DNA from: Lutraria lutraria
Lineage: Eukaryota; Mollusca; Bivalvia; Venerida; Mactridae
DNA: 64,000 nt
Reading direction: 5' to 3'
NCBI GenBank assembly: GCA_964023205.1
Contig: OZ026848.1
Coordinates: 5,880,501-5,944,500 of the forward strand
The notes beneath the pieces are model-generated. The model did not search any database. It saw only the letters and a list, made by a program, of their open reading frames with translations, and had not been told where the DNA came from. The position numbers were made by a program, and so were the translations under genes. Position 1 is the stretch's first letter; the number at the start of each line of letters is the position of its first letter. This document shows positions 13,339-26,594 of the stretch, in pieces.

Positions 13339-13623
13339 ACATGTCAATATTTTGCCCGCCCGCTGGGGGGGGGGGGGGGGTCGGTCTGACCCAAGGAAAT
13401 TTCAAATTTTTAGATTTTTTTATATATATAAATCCCCAACCTAGATTTTGAGCCTACTTGGTGTATCAAATGCGACAGGGATGTAAAACCCGGCCATAGT
13501 CTATTTCCCGGGACCCGAAGTCGTTAAGTTGATCGAATTCCCGTCTGTTGGAAATGATCTTCTGTCTTAAGTCCCGCGTATGACCGCCGCCCCCCATCCA
13601 AGTCGGGTAAAATATTGACATGT
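13339..13623. mobile_element. Inverted-repeat element with poly-G tract
   Basis: The left end 'acatgtcaatattttgcccg' is the inverse of the right end 'cgggtaaaatattgacatgt' with one mismatch in 20. A G run starts about 25 bases inside. Flanks 'gcattacga' and 'gcattatca' could be a decayed target-site duplication. No open frame. Confidence 0.7.
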
Positions 13624-15669
13624 GCATTATCATAAAAGTTTTTGAAATGAGTCTTTTTTATGCCATTTAGTAAACTCTTGTGATATTTAATAAAATATAA
13701 CCATTGTCAGTTCAGTCAGCACTTTTGGGACCGATTATTGTTGTAATGCGGTGTCAATATTATTACACTTTACGTCTTCTAAGAAAAATGCTTTCAGTCG
13801 CTATGTTTGAAAAACAATAGATTCATATCATCAATGCGATATTTTTCACTTGCGGTACATGTTCAATGATCCATATATCTACAATTTTTGTTCACTATTA
13901 TCATCCTTACGATCATCGGTGTGGCAAAATCCGATGTTTCAAATTACGATTCTTTTGCCAATACATTATAAATATCGCATCATGGAGTGCGATATTATCT
14001 TATCGTAATTATCTACACGGTATTTCTCCAACCGATATCGATTATCGATAACCCAATTATTTCAATTTATCTGTACTTCTTTCATCGATATTCTAGAAGC
14101 CTACTCTAGTATGTTCAACAATGCAAATTCAACGATTTCATACGATATAATCGTATCGATAAAATCAACTCAACATTTCTTTAATATTATACTTCGGAGA
14201 GGAAAATTTGTTAAATGTTTTGTTTTCCTCATTTTTTGGTAATCTAGCAATTCTATCATTAACTATGCTATCAAAATGCATTCTACTGCTTTCAACAGTC
14301 TCATTTTTGTATTTGTATTCGCTGCGTTAGCAGACGAATACAGAGTTACCGTAAATTAGAAAGAGTTACACCGGAAATGAAAAAAAACTGATTGCATTCA
14401 CTTCCTGTTCAGTCTCTACAAAAAAATAGTTCAAAAGGTTGCTAAATTACTATTTTTTATTTTTCAATGGTGTAGTAGATCGCGTATAAAATACTGGTGC
14501 GATTATTGTACCACTGATTTGCGTCAATTGAGCCAGATGTATTTTCTTCTTTCTCTATTTCGGCATAGTAATGTACTTAATATTATTTGTGATTTTTCGT
14601 TGATTAATCGGTTTTTTTTTTTAACTTGTTGGTTGTTGCTTTGGTATTCAGTATGTCATAGAAGTGTATTTGATAATGTAGATACAATTATACATGTGAG
14701 AATTAATGGTTAAAGTGATATATAAACAATGCTATGCAAATAAGTCACTGTTGTTGTTATTCTTGACTCCCTAGCTGCAGCAAGTTGACTGAATCATACG
14801 TTTTCCCAGAGAACATAGAGAGGTCAGCTACATTTTTATGCGCCAACAAATTCAAACACCAGCAATTATAAGGTCTGAGAAATATGTCGTGTTAACGATT
14901 ATGAATTACCCGACCTTTTTATTTAGAGTCGATCCTTAATTTTCTTTTTTTGTACTTTTCGACCCCAAAAAAAACAAAAGTACGAAAATATCTGTTATTA
15001 TCTTACCTAATGAAATATACCTGACACGACAATTGATTTGTGGATATTATTAATACGATCAGGTCGTGAGGTGTAAGCATTATCTATTTGTGTTTACGAT
15101 TTTTTTTTTGGTCATTGGACTCGGATTTAATATTTTATAATCCTTTCGATCAACAGTCTAAATTTCTTTTGGATACGAGACAACGAAAACAACATTTCGA
15201 TTGTCTTTATTACGTTCCTAATAACACTGACACATGAGGTAAGGACCATGATAAATCTATCATTATTAGATGATATCTATTTTGAATCATAACCATGCAA
15301 ATTTCGTCAATGGACTCGGATTTGATATCTTATGATCCTTTCGGTCAGACTTTCTTTCGGCAGGGACTAAACTACTGCTGAATTAACTGGCCAAATAGAT
15401 AAAGAGGAAAAACACTGACGACATACACAAAGAGGAATTTGCATTGCTATGTATGTTACTATACGCTTTACTTACATTCCAAGAGTATATACAATGCGAT
15501 ACAGTATGTTTAAATTTACAAAAGTACTAAATGAAACGAATACATTAACAGCTGTATGTACGTAGGCTATTCTTTTTTTACTTTTGATTTCTGACAATTA
15601 TTTTTACTTAATTAACAAAATTCTCATATTTACAAATTAATCTAGATAATAACTGTACTGTATTGGTAA
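13624..15669. other. AT-rich spacer; no recognised gene
   Basis: Short frames at 13866-14051 and 14519-14713 have no recognisable domain. Two loosely similar stretches near 15115-15140 and 15308-15345 ('ggactcggattt...gatcctttcg') suggest a local duplication. Nothing else identified. Confidence 0.35.
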
Positions 15670-15820
15670 ATTGATGATTTTGTTCTGTTCTGTTACATTT
15701 TATGTTATTTTCAATGTTTGTAAAATGTTGCTTATAGTTCACGCATGTCAGTGTATGTTTGTTTGACGATGGGCTGTAATGCTTAAGTCATAATAAAGTA
15801 TATGTTCTGTTCTGTTTCTG
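15670..15820 (+). mobile_element. 3' tail of a non-LTR retrotransposon
   Basis: The end 'cataataaagtatatgttct' followed by short TGTTC-type repeats is the usual 3' end of a truncated non-LTR element: a poly(A) signal, then a simple-repeat tail. The preceding 'gacgatgggctgtaatgctt' is 3'UTR-like. No coding remnant remains. Confidence 0.5.
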
Positions 15821-16029
15821 TATGCCCAAAGTGTCTCTGTGATATATTATGATAGTACAGTATCAGTTCATTTCTGTACAATAACAGTTGATATACTTGA
15901 TTAATAGGATTAATATATTATGGAAAAAATATATCATCGAGTTCAGATTCATTTTACTTAAACAGTGTTGATCCTTTTTTGGTAAATTGTATATAAGATA
16001 TGACTTTGTAAAATTAATCAGTTCGAATG

Positions 16030-16470
16030 TTGTTTGCCCGTTATTTTTACCCCCTTGGCCACGTTTTCCCCTAAAAATGTCTTCAGATGTAAATAAACCA
16101 TACATTGTTGGCATGTTTTACCCTCCTTGTCACTTTTTGTCTTTGTCATCAAATATAATTAAATCATACAGTCTTGGCAATTTTACCCTCCTGGCCACCT
16201 TTTCCCCTCCACCCCTGAATCCTGAAATAAAACTGACCATTTTATTATTTTGTTACATTCATTGTCACTTTGCTCCCTCTGGGCGACTCAGAAATATGAA
16301 GGTAAAGATTTAACTCAGAAATGTGAACAGTATAATTAAACTAAAAAAATGAACACAAAGACGTAAGTATTAAATAAGAAATATAAACACACAGAAATAT
16401 AAACGCACAGACGTGAGTATAAGCTCAGAAATATGAACATACATACGTTACTTTGAACTCAGTAATATGA
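16030..16470 (+). repeat. Degenerate tandem repeats, two kinds side by side
   Basis: At 16030-16270 a unit of roughly 80-90 bases recurs ('ttttacccccttggccacgt', 'ttttaccctccttgtcactt', 'ttttaccctcctggccacct'), alternating with 'aaataaaccatacattgttg'-like parts. At 16290-16470 a shorter unit recurs ('ctcagaaatatgaa' with 'acacaaagacgtaagtat'). The 108-codon frame at 15987 crosses the first array and is not a gene. Confidence 0.6.
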
Positions 16471-17195
16471 ATGTTATTTTATAAATGACTTTGATTGATA
16501 ATACATTTTAGAAATTTAACTCACCATTGAAGATATTATATCATTGATTATTACTTCAAATTATTATGTTGTATGATACTGACTGCATGAATGTTGGTAT
16601 CCTTCCATCCACATTGCAGAATATCTTAATGTCTTGAATATCCTTTAAATTCTTTTAACTTGCAATGTGTATAAAATAGCTATATCTGTACACTGAATAC
16701 ATTTTTGTTGATGCATACAATAAATATAGAGAATAAACCAGACTGTTTTGTCCACAGGTAAGTAAATATCGACATTCTCTTGATCGCAAGTGCTATGTTA
16801 GTTATGGTGTGAAGTGTGAAATAGTTATACCTTATAAGGTTTTGTATAGTTTGCGTTAATCCCCGGGGCACAAATATTACAATATGGACGTAAATTAAAG
16901 CGTGTTTTTGATTTTAGGTTTATATCTATTAAATTGTTCAGTATTTTCTTACTCAAATAAAAAGACACTAAGTATTATTTACCATCAACCAGCCCTTGAA
17001 ATACATTACTGCAAATACTAAAATAGATTTATTAGACATACCTTTAGTATAAAATATACATATCCAAACGTTGTTTACAAGCATTAGCACAGTGGTGTAA
17101 AAGGTGTTAAAATTATGTTACTATTTATCATTTCATGATCTGGTGTATAGCCATTCTCTTGGTAGAGTCGCACATACGCCTTTGTTTTTTTAGTT

Positions 17196-17463
17196 TGTGT
17201 CGTGCTATGCTCACGACACCGTTTGTAAATCAAATGACGTGCTATTCTCACGAAGCCGCTTATAAATAAAACGACGGGCTATTCTAACGACACTGCTTGT
17301 AAATAAAACGAAATGCTATTCTTACGACACCATTTGTAAATACGACTACGTGCTATTCTTATGACACCGTTTGTAAATAAAATGACGTGTTATTCTTGTG
17401 ACACCGTTTATAAATAAAACGACGTTTTATTCTCACGACACCGTTTGCAAATAAAACGACATT
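17196..17463 (+). repeat. 37-bp minisatellite, about 7 copies
   Basis: Units start at 17212, 17249, 17286, 17323, 17360, 17397 and 17434 with an exact 37-base period and a partial unit before the first. The core is 'cacgacaccgtttgtaaata' then 'aaacgacgtgctattct'. The minus-strand frame at 17359-17580 is a by-product. Confidence 0.85.
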
Positions 17464-19240
17464 ATAGTAGGAAAACGTTACGTAACAGGTGTGAGGATAT
17501 TCATAAAGCTGAGATATACATACACACGTACACATATATTCAGGAAATAAACGTACGTAAATGCGCATGTACGTATACAATCCTCCTGGTGTCTTTATTG
17601 CTATAGCAAATAAAGATAAGAGTAAATACAGATATATACGTGTATTAAAATGATTATTACGAGTAATAATTATTTGTTGAATGAAACCCCATTAAAGTTA
17701 TCTAAAAAAGGAAATAATTCTTCGGGAAAACACACACATACAAATAGGCCTACCACCTTGCACAAGATGCCACATTCAACAAAAAAAAACACCTTCCTCG
17801 AAATACCATAACACAAAACACATTCAACACATAAAAACTTGAAAAACGCAGAACAAAACAGTATCCAGGAGGGGCACCATCTATACTGACATTACATAAT
17901 ATATTCTGATTAACATACATGTATAAACTTGCATGTTTAGAACCAGACAGACACTAATACACTACTATTAAAAAAGTACTCATGGAAAATGAACTTACAT
18001 AGACTTGCACTGCAAAATGGAATCGTAACTAGTTTAATAAGTACATGGCGGATGTAAAAAAGGTAATTCTTTAGTCCGGGATTAAAGTTCAAGCGCGCCG
18101 AGCAATGACGATTATGGGATGGTGAAATGTCGTTCAGTTTCCAATAAAAACACAGAGTAGCATTTAAAACGAACGTGTTAGTACAACTTATGATAGAGAC
18201 CAAGGCAGTGGGCAGGTAGATTGTTACTTTTTGTTAAAGTTATGTGTTTCTCAATGCAATGAAACCGAAACGCGCAACCATTGTTGGTGAGTGATGATAC
18301 GTTAAATAAAAGCTTAACTGTCGTTTTGTGTTTACTTGCAATTCAGTCTAAGTTTAATCGTTGATTTATTTCCCCAATCTGCTAAGTTGAATTACTGTCC
18401 CCGAGCAACATGCATTGGTGCTACTGTGTATCTCCAGTAGACACTACTCGCACAATGTCTACTTCTCTATCGTTTATAGGAGTCCCCTCCATACGTGATG
18501 AAACTGGTTAAAAACAGAACCAGAATCCAAGTTATATCTCTCATGAGAAAAGATGCAGAGCAAGGTATCAACAAATTTGCGTTTAGAACCTGATGGTTTA
18601 CATATAGTTGATATTAAAACCACGTTTCCGGGTGTTCTGCAACAGAATAATTGAGTTCCCGATCTGTTCTTCTTAATGTTACGGGCTGACTGGGACCTCT
18701 GGTAGTCTGTTTCCTTGCGAATTTATGAGAGACAATGGTCCCTATTGATACGTATTGCTGGTAGGATATTAGTATCAAATCTATACTCAGACAATTTAAT
18801 TACAAATTACATAAAAATTCTAAACAAAATTCAAAAACTTCTGCATATGTTTTATTTTTATGTGCTCGAAAATGTCTGTCTTGGTTGAACTGTACACGTA
18901 TCTCTTAAAACAAGATTTGGTCAAGCTGCTTTTTGACTCGTCTGAAGGGGGTGTATATATATTATCATAATCCAATGAGTCCGTTCGTACAGTTATGATT
19001 TACTAAACATCGAGAAATGTACGTTTTTCGTTTATGCATTCATCAACAATACGGCGTATGAAAATAGATTTTAAAATTTTAAAAGTATGAGAACTGAAAC
19101 ACCAACGAGACATACGTGTTGTGGATGTTCTGCCCACCCATATTTACTGATAAAGTCATGGAGTCACACCAAAACCTTTGCGCAAGTATTTCGAGACAGG
19201 GAACAGATAATGGTGTACATATGTTACAAACGACCCTACT
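17464..19240. other. Spacer; no recognised gene
   Basis: Frames at 17937-18203 (minus) and around 19079-19288 on both strands are short, lack domains and overlap each other. No RNA gene or clear transposon end seen. Confidence 0.35.
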
Positions 19241-19242
19241 CA

Positions 19243-19375
19243 ACTCCGGACACCTTCGGAAAAAGGCCACCTTGTGAATACTGACCAATCTTTAAAAAAC
19301 TTTCATTGATTATTTAGAACAAAACTTTCTCCGAATAAGGTCCAACTGTCAATAAAGGCCTAAATTGATCTTTCC
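19243..19375 (-). mobile_element. Decayed 'ACAGTCAAACCTGTG' MITE fragment, minus strand
   Basis: It shares 'cattgattatttagaacaaa' and 'ccaactgtcaataaaggcct' with the minus-strand copies at 51857-52028 and 55269-55440. The terminal repeats are lost. Confidence 0.55.
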
Positions 19376-19779
19376 TATATAAGGATGTCCTTTGTGCATA
19401 TGATTGATAACATAAAGAGCAATCAAATCCCTTCAATATTATACTTACGCCTGTGTGGTCTGGTGCTATTATAATGCCTTTAAAGTCAGCATCTCTTATC
19501 ATATAATGTAATTCTGGAAAAGGGCTTCAGTCCAAAACGAAGGCAATTTATACAACTATTGTATTACCATGACCGTTAAAATTGGTACCAGCATGTTCTT
19601 TGTGTACTGAAGACAATATCGTGACTGGAATGTTTGGTCTGCGTGTTTGCATGGTATCATTTTAGTGCTGTATCATGTTATGTGTCTACGGTGTGGTGGC
19701 ACTACGTGGTACTACTGTATTAAATATGCAGTGTTTCCGTACGTCTTTGTTGGGACGTTAAGTTCAACATAAAGATACA

Positions 19780-20315
19780 TAAATATTTATTTGACTTATT
19801 TTAAACGAAAATGTCAATTATGTAAGTGTTTAGAAGACGAATTCCACATTTTACTAGAATGTCCTTTGTACTTAGAAAATAGAAAAACATACATAAAAAA
19901 TATTATTGGCAATATCCAAGTATGGTTAAATTTATTGACCTTTTGAAATCACAGATTAGATCTATTAAAGAAATTAGAAATGTATCAATTTATACATATA
20001 AAAGTTTTGAGAAAATAATTTTTTTATTATTATTTTAATTAAATTATTCCCCCACTCAGAAGAGAATGTTTTTTTAATTTCAGAACAAATTTCTTGCAAT
20101 ATCTATTTGATGAAATAAAAATGCTGATAAATGTTATATATATATAAATAATTATTATATGATACTCGTTTATAATGTATATTAATTCAATGTACCTTTA
20201 TATCAAATTATGCCATTGATAATGTATGTATACATGTATGTACAAATGTAAAAAATGTAGAAATGTTAGACAAATTTGCCTTTTTCTTGAATAAACTATA
20301 CTATACTTTATCGAT
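19780..20315 (+). mobile_element. Truncated non-LTR retrotransposon: reverse transcriptase C-terminus plus 3'UTR
   Basis: From about 19807 a frame reads KRKCQLCKCLEDEFHILLEC, then PLYLENRKTYIKKYYWQYPS, to a stop at about 20037. The CxxC, the acidic-Phe-His motif, 'LLECPLY' and the Arg/Tyr-rich stretch are the zinc-knuckle-like end of reverse transcriptases of animal non-LTR elements. The 3' end has 'gaataaactatactatactt', a poly(A) signal followed by a simple tail. The polymerase domain is absent, so this is a 5'-truncated dead copy. Confidence 0.7.
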
Positions 20316-21330
20316 GTCTTTGTCGATTACTTTTTATCTGGCTTGGTATCTCGGTAATCATATCAAATGTGTGTAACTGCACACTGCACACTGCACACAT
20401 CCGTTAACAGTAAAACTCCCTTTACGGACAGCAAGACCAAACACATCGAGAAACGTGTTTCTGGGACGATCGTAAAAGAATGTCTGTTTGCAACTACAAG
20501 ACAGACTCATTTACAATCCCCGTAACCGCTAACCAAAGTTCTTTTTAATGATGGCCCAATTGATATGGGATAAATAAATCTATGACTAAAATACTATTAA
20601 GAACTATTAAGAAAAGCGTAATTTCAGTATTTTATCTAATTGAATATCACATCTATGTCAGAACAAATTTCCATTCGAGATAAATTTGCCTCACAATTTC
20701 TAGAAATTAAAATAAATTTGTTCAATTCGAATCCATTAGAATTCCTTTCCGTAGTAAATGAAATTAGACAGGAAATTCAGACAATAAATTAAACAAGAAC
20801 TCGTTATTAAGACAATTATCTATCAAAACTTTGCAATTCAAATAAAACATTCACAGAAAAGTGTACAACTGTAATGCACGGAATCTATCAATTAAATTCA
20901 AGTCTCTCTTTAAATCATGGATAAAATTAACATTCTTTCCGGTTGTTAATTTTACTGAAAACTAAAGCCAATTATCTGCAATAAATTTTAATGAATGTTT
21001 AATTTCAGATATAAAGTTTGTGCGTACGTTTTTATGAATATTTTCTCTTCTACGTCTGTGCCTTCTTAACTAGCGAAACACTTTTAAATTAATAAATCCT
21101 CACCTCAAAGAAGGTCTTATAATAACTGTCTAGACAATTCCTTTATATGTATACGTCGTAAGGGACAAGAAAAACTTAATTACTGATTGGCCAGTCACAT
21201 TTCAGCCCTTAGTTTCAAAAGGTATTTTACGTTATTGCACATTCTTTTTTTCTCAGGCCATGATTATATAGCGTCTTTTCCTGCTTTAACGTAGGAAGAT
21301 AAACCCTTGTATACACCTGGGTCGAACCAC
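20316..21330. other. Spacer; no recognised gene
   Basis: AT-rich. The only local pattern is a short 'gcacactgcacactgcacac' run near 20376-20398. No frame with a domain. Confidence 0.35.
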
Positions 21331-21440
21331 CGAACTTCCGTAAGTTAACTGGCCGTGAAATTTGGTCACGGATTGGATTCGAACTCATTTCGGCGTAGGA
21401 CAAGTCGGCGATTATTACCACTCGACCACGGTGGCTCATG
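21331..21440 (-). mobile_element. tRNA-derived SINE head, minus strand
   Basis: On the minus strand: 'gagccaccgtggtcgagtgg' (A-box region), an anticodon-arm-like part, then 'gagttcgaatccaatccgtg' (B-box) and 'accaaatttcac'. It is related to the copy at 9500-9575. Confidence 0.65.
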
Positions 21441-24315
21441 TATAACTTTGACGTCACTGAATTACCGATGACTGTTTGGCTTTATTGTCACAGTGGTAAA
21501 ATGAACTTCGTGTTTCACCTCAGCCAATATATCCCTTTACATTCCCTTATCTTGTTTCGAAAGCCTTAATTATTGACAACAAATCACTAGTAGGTCAACA
21601 ACTGTTATTCGACGATCTTGTAAGAACGTTTTATAATTTTTCACTTATGAATCAACAAACTCGATACTCATAGAGTATGATTAGTCATTTCATTCTAGAA
21701 ATGTACACCAAGCAATCTTATTTTAATCATGTATGCCAATCAGTTGTAATTACACTACAATAATGACTTCACTAGATTGATGCATATTGAAGTGGGATTT
21801 TAGATGTCATTGTGCCCGAAGCTGCAGAAGTTTTTCATGATCTTTATACAGGCAAACAATGGTTTAATTTCTATCATTTGCTTGAAGGCAAAAATTTCGA
21901 CCACTTTTTCGAAATTCAAACATTTAGTTTTCGAAATATTTAAACTTTCTGTTAATAAAGTAAAAAAAATATATTTAAGTTATTTTTAGTTTAAAAACTC
22001 ATCCACAAGATCCATTGTCATGGTGCAGTTTCCTATAGGCCGCGGTCTAAACTTTTTCCGGGACTTAAAATGAAGAAAAATCAAGGGAAAAAACAAACGT
22101 CTTAGGGCACGTGCCCCAGACCCCTAGAATACGACTTACACATTAATTCATACCAAGTTACGTCCCTGGTTCAGGTGATTGTTATTTTAAAATATTGAAA
22201 GTTTTGAGCAGGTTAATTGTGACCATAATGTCACTGGTGATGAGGAAATAGGTTTTACAGCTTGAAATAAGAGTGTTAATTGTAGACACTGATTAACCTT
22301 TCGCGTATAAATAAAAAAAATAGTTTCCACATTTTCAAGAAAATACTATTGCGCTTAAATTTTGGAATATTAGTAACCCTTGATGTTTTCGACATAAACA
22401 TCGATTTGCGAATGTATCATAACTTCATTTACCATTGATCCTGCTCAATATTAACACAATAGGTTGATTGGGTGTAACATGTACTTGTTTTTAGCTTCAA
22501 CAAAAGAGGACGCAGAAGTGACAAATGTTTTAAGTATTTGAAATGATGAGATAGTTAACCCTTTATAAAGTCATTAAATAGCCAAGCATTCAAAGTGTAT
22601 AACAATAAAGAGATTGAACTACTCAATGAATCTAATTTACACGTACTTCAACAAGTGAAGAACAAAAACATTAATTAGTTGGCGTCAAGTAACCTTCGAT
22701 TCCCCAGGACAAATGTTTACTTTATTGAATCATTATTGAATATCTGTACGGTTCTATCAGTTCAGATATTGGTCAAGAATTTTAACAAGGAGGCTTACCT
22801 TTGTATCCCTGAGTTCAATAATGACATTGACGACAGCACTTAACATGTTTCCTAATTGGCTGTTTATGTCACATGACTGGTCAACAAGAATGATAGAATG
22901 ATAGAATAATAGACAAATTACACGGCATCATTAACACCAACTAGTATCGATTGTTCCAAGTGACAATTAAAGAACCTTGGCATTAGTTAAAAGGACCATT
23001 TTAAAATTGATATCTAAATTATTATTACATGTATTTATAAACTAATTGGTAATCATTTGAATTAAGTAGTATTCAGTGATGTTCCTACTATTGGAAGACG
23101 TAGGAACGGTGATATCTTTCCACCATATGATGTCGGTGTAGTGGGAGACCATATACATGTACTCCCTTTTCTCTGCTACATATGGTGCTCATGTAAATAG
23201 CATGTTGGTGTATCAAAGTTTTCTGTAATTTTATCTTATTTTGGGTATTATTGACAGCATGTAGTGAATTAGCATATTGTTATTACAATTAAATTCCATT
23301 TGATTTAATTCTCCAAATCAATAAATTGATAGAAATGTGTAAATTATTTATTAGATTCTTAATTGGCTAATCACTTTACCCAGATAGTAGTTGTCTGTTT
23401 ACCATAACAACGTCACATGCACCTCAATTAAGGACTCGTGAATCTACCAGTTCATACACTAGACGACATGTTCTGAACTTAAAGTAATTGATTGCGTTGT
23501 ATAACGTCGTGTGATCAGTATAACCAGATAAAATCAGTAAGATGTTGAAATGGTTCATGGACTGATGGTATTAGCACATCAAAGATATTCACTGAGTAAC
23601 ACCGTAATAAAACTATTACCGATGAAAGAATTTAGCTCTCATAAAACACGTCAAATATCCGAGAGGTGTCGCGCGGTTTCTATTGCATTAAAACATCACA
23701 GAAAGATCAGTGGAATTTTCTCAGATTTTGTTTTGCTTGCATTAAGTAATTATATGTCAATTTGTACATTATTTCTAAATAATTAAACATATTTGGACAC
23801 CAAATCAAGTTGAAAGCACGCACGGGTTATAAGCTATACTAAGGAATCGCTCAATGAACTGCAGGCATATTTAAAAGGATATCATACGTTCTCCCTCTGA
23901 CTAATAAAGTTGCTATATGGGCTTATTTCAGCGCAGCATATACAAAATATTAGACTCCAACACAGTATTGATAATGAGGTCGAGTTCATTGTGCTCTGCA
24001 GTATCTTCGAGATTACATTCACACAATACTCACCAAGGACACAGTGGTTTGTAAAGTGTGCCGAACACATACAGAAACCAACTTTTTTGACAATTCCATT
24101 TTACTTTTCTTTATCAATTTAACCATTACCGCACTAGAACGTGATTCACAGTGACAATATAGTATAATTGACATTCAAACAAGTGTTAGCTGAATTCAGC
24201 AAGACAGTATGTTGCGTACTTAACGGTAACTCAAATGAAAACAGCACTATTTATGTTGTTTTTTGACTATTGGCTATATCACTGGACTGCAACTGTCTTA
24301 ATTGTTTGACTTGGT
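21441..24315. other. Spacer; no recognised gene
   Basis: Frames at 21804, 23550 and 23882-24122 are short and lack a recognisable domain or convincing splice sites. A stretch near 22030-22160 ('gggcacgtgccccagacccc') has a repeat-like look but I could not define its ends. Confidence 0.35.
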
Positions 24316-24702
24316 TTAAAGTCCCATAAGCATAATTAATTTATTATCGTAATAGTTTCTGTTTGTTCTATAACAGAGGAATCCTGTGTATTTTCCTCAT
24401 GCGCATACTTCATAGCAAGGAAAAATGTTTCCAAAACCAATATCGTATTTTTTTCAATGTCATTGAAATAAATACTACTTATAGAACAGCTGTGTTTTCC
24501 CGCAGTCACGTTATGCACTCGTCGTAAAGTGACGTCACGCGCTCTACATATTTCAAGTTTACAAAAGCAAAAATCACAGTAAAATGAGTGGTTTTAGATG
24601 GAAAGGGGCTTTTTTCGTCGGTAATAATTATCTTGGGATAATATCAGCGATTGAATGTTTTTGCATATGTTTTTCTATAGCAAAAAGCTAATGGGACTTT
24701 AA
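24316..24702 (-). mobile_element. TTAA-flanked MITE, 'AGTCCCAT' family, copy 1
   Basis: It begins TTAA-AGTCCCATAAGC and ends GCTAATGGGACT-TTAA, so both ends carry TTAA next to about 12-bp inverted repeats, as in piggyBac-type non-autonomous elements. It is 387 bp. A full inverted copy lies at 38832-39224. The interior has 'gtgacgtcac'. The reading frame shared with the other copy is discussed under rejected items. Confidence 0.85.
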
Positions 24703-26470
24703 GCGTCTTTGCTCCACAATTAGTTCTGTACAAGGAAAACTTACCTAACCAGTTTTCCAAGGTTGTACACCAGTGCTTATAAGCTGTAACTGGAAGCACT
24801 AACTAATGATCCTAATGAATAATGAGAAGAAACAAAATATTATGTGGTGCAATGTGTCCAATATTGCATCTGCTTCTCTTACTAAGGTTACGTGGCAGAT
24901 GATAAGAAACCTGAAGATGGTATGGTTAGTAGAATATTTTATATGAGGACAAAAAGAAATTACGACCTAGCTTCCAACGTCATTATCTGACTTGATTCAA
25001 TCCCAGAGTTATTCAAATATCGGAAATGCTTGCACTTAATCTAGCCGGACAAAAATAGACTCAAAAGTGGATATAAAACCTAATTGTACTGTCAAATAAA
25101 ACAGAAACCTTACATCAGGTTTGTGCAATGGGAGAACTTGTGGGTAACGAAATTGTTCTAAAATTTCCCTAGATGGTCTTCTAATAGATGGCCATAACCT
25201 GTAACCAAATACTGAACAATAAAAAAAATCCGGTGTATTTACAGGAACATAGCTTTTGATTAATATACTATTTCTTATCATATATTAGCATCTTTGTGGG
25301 GTAATTGGTTATGAATTATTTCTCCCATAAGAGTTTTACTACCATAACATGCGTCTCGTGGATAACGTACAAAGAAGTTTAGATCAAGACAATTATATTG
25401 GAAATTGTACGTTGAACGAACAAAAACATCAAACGTACTCACGTAGATCAGGTGATTGATAAACTTGATGAAACGATAAATAAAATAACATACGACATCT
25501 GGTTTAGAAGGTCGCCTTCTAGTAATATGATAAATGTTTCTTTATTCAATTGAACAATAAAAATCTATTTGAAATTTATCCCCATGGGTTAATCAAATAT
25601 TGATTAACGATTATGTGAGCTTTGATAGGAAAATTTGATGATGTACATTTATCATTATTATGTTAAATGGAACTGAAATAAACCAAAGTGATGCTATCAA
25701 GAAGGGTCTGGCCAAATTGTGGATTTTCTCATACCCCCCCCCCCCCCCCCAAAAAAGGCAACACGACAAAAGTACCGTAGTTCAATATTGTATAGCTACC
25801 ACAAGTTCACGGTGTATTCCAATTATGATGTAGAGTTATAGAAAACTTGTCGTATTCAGAGTATGGCCCTCTAGTTCAGCGTCAAACTGCATTGTATGTT
25901 TTTCGACTTCTTATTTAAAATGATTTATTTTTTAAATATATATGTCTGCTGTTTATGACAGTTCATTTGATGCTGTTTACATCTTTCTTAGGCGTGTTAC
26001 TGAAGAAAACCAGCAACATTGGAAAATATGCATCCTGGCGTCTGGGGCCGAACAAAACATCGAAAACACTTTTTCTTATTATTTATTTATTATCGTCATA
26101 AACGTACATTGAAATGCACATTCTTATGTTAGGAACGAGTTAAATTGTCAAAAACATAAAGCAGAAAAACAGTTGTCGTCCAAAATTGGCATTGTTAAAA
26201 ACTGTCTGATTTATTGTAATGAATTCTAAACCAAAAATACGAGCTGTCGCTAAATGCCCCTGGTCGTTGATGCAACTTTAAATGTCAGTGTACGAGTAAG
26301 TAAAAATCATAACCTATGTGTATGAACTACAGGCTGGATCAAACAATCTTAGAAAAAAACTTAGGTCATGGATTAAGAGAGGAAGCAGTAAGACTAGTAG
26401 TTACTGAATCTGCAAATTGAACTATATTACAAACAAAACTATACCGAGGCCTGTTTGTTTAAAAAAAATC
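24703..26470. other. Spacer; no recognised gene
   Basis: Contains a C run at about 25734-25750 followed by A. The minus-strand frame at 25036-25281 lacks domains. Nothing else identified. Confidence 0.35.
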
Positions 26471-26594
26471 AGCATCTTACGAAAGACCGGTGGTGACATT
26501 TCAACTTCAAGATTTCACAATTTCAAAGCATGAAAATTGATAATGAAGTTGAAATTGTGAAATTTGTGTCACCACCGGTCTTTCGTAGCATCTT
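26471..26594. mobile_element. Foldback element with exact 8-bp target-site duplication
   Basis: The 108-bp element 26479-26586 starts 'acgaaagaccggtggtgaca' and ends with its exact inverse 'tgtcaccaccggtctttcgt'. It is flanked by AGCATCTT at 26471-26478 and again at 26587-26594. An 8-bp duplication is the hallmark of hAT-superfamily insertion; the element is non-autonomous. The identical duplications suggest a recent insertion. Confidence 0.85.

Noticed and set aside
13367..13381. Homopolymer G and C runs (also near 25734 and 30393) as possible quadruplex structures
   Set aside because: They are simple runs, one within a transposon; nothing around them suggests function, and run lengths are prone to assembly error.
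15987..16313. 108-codon frame as a gene
   Set aside because: It runs through a degenerate tandem repeat with no domain or splice signals.
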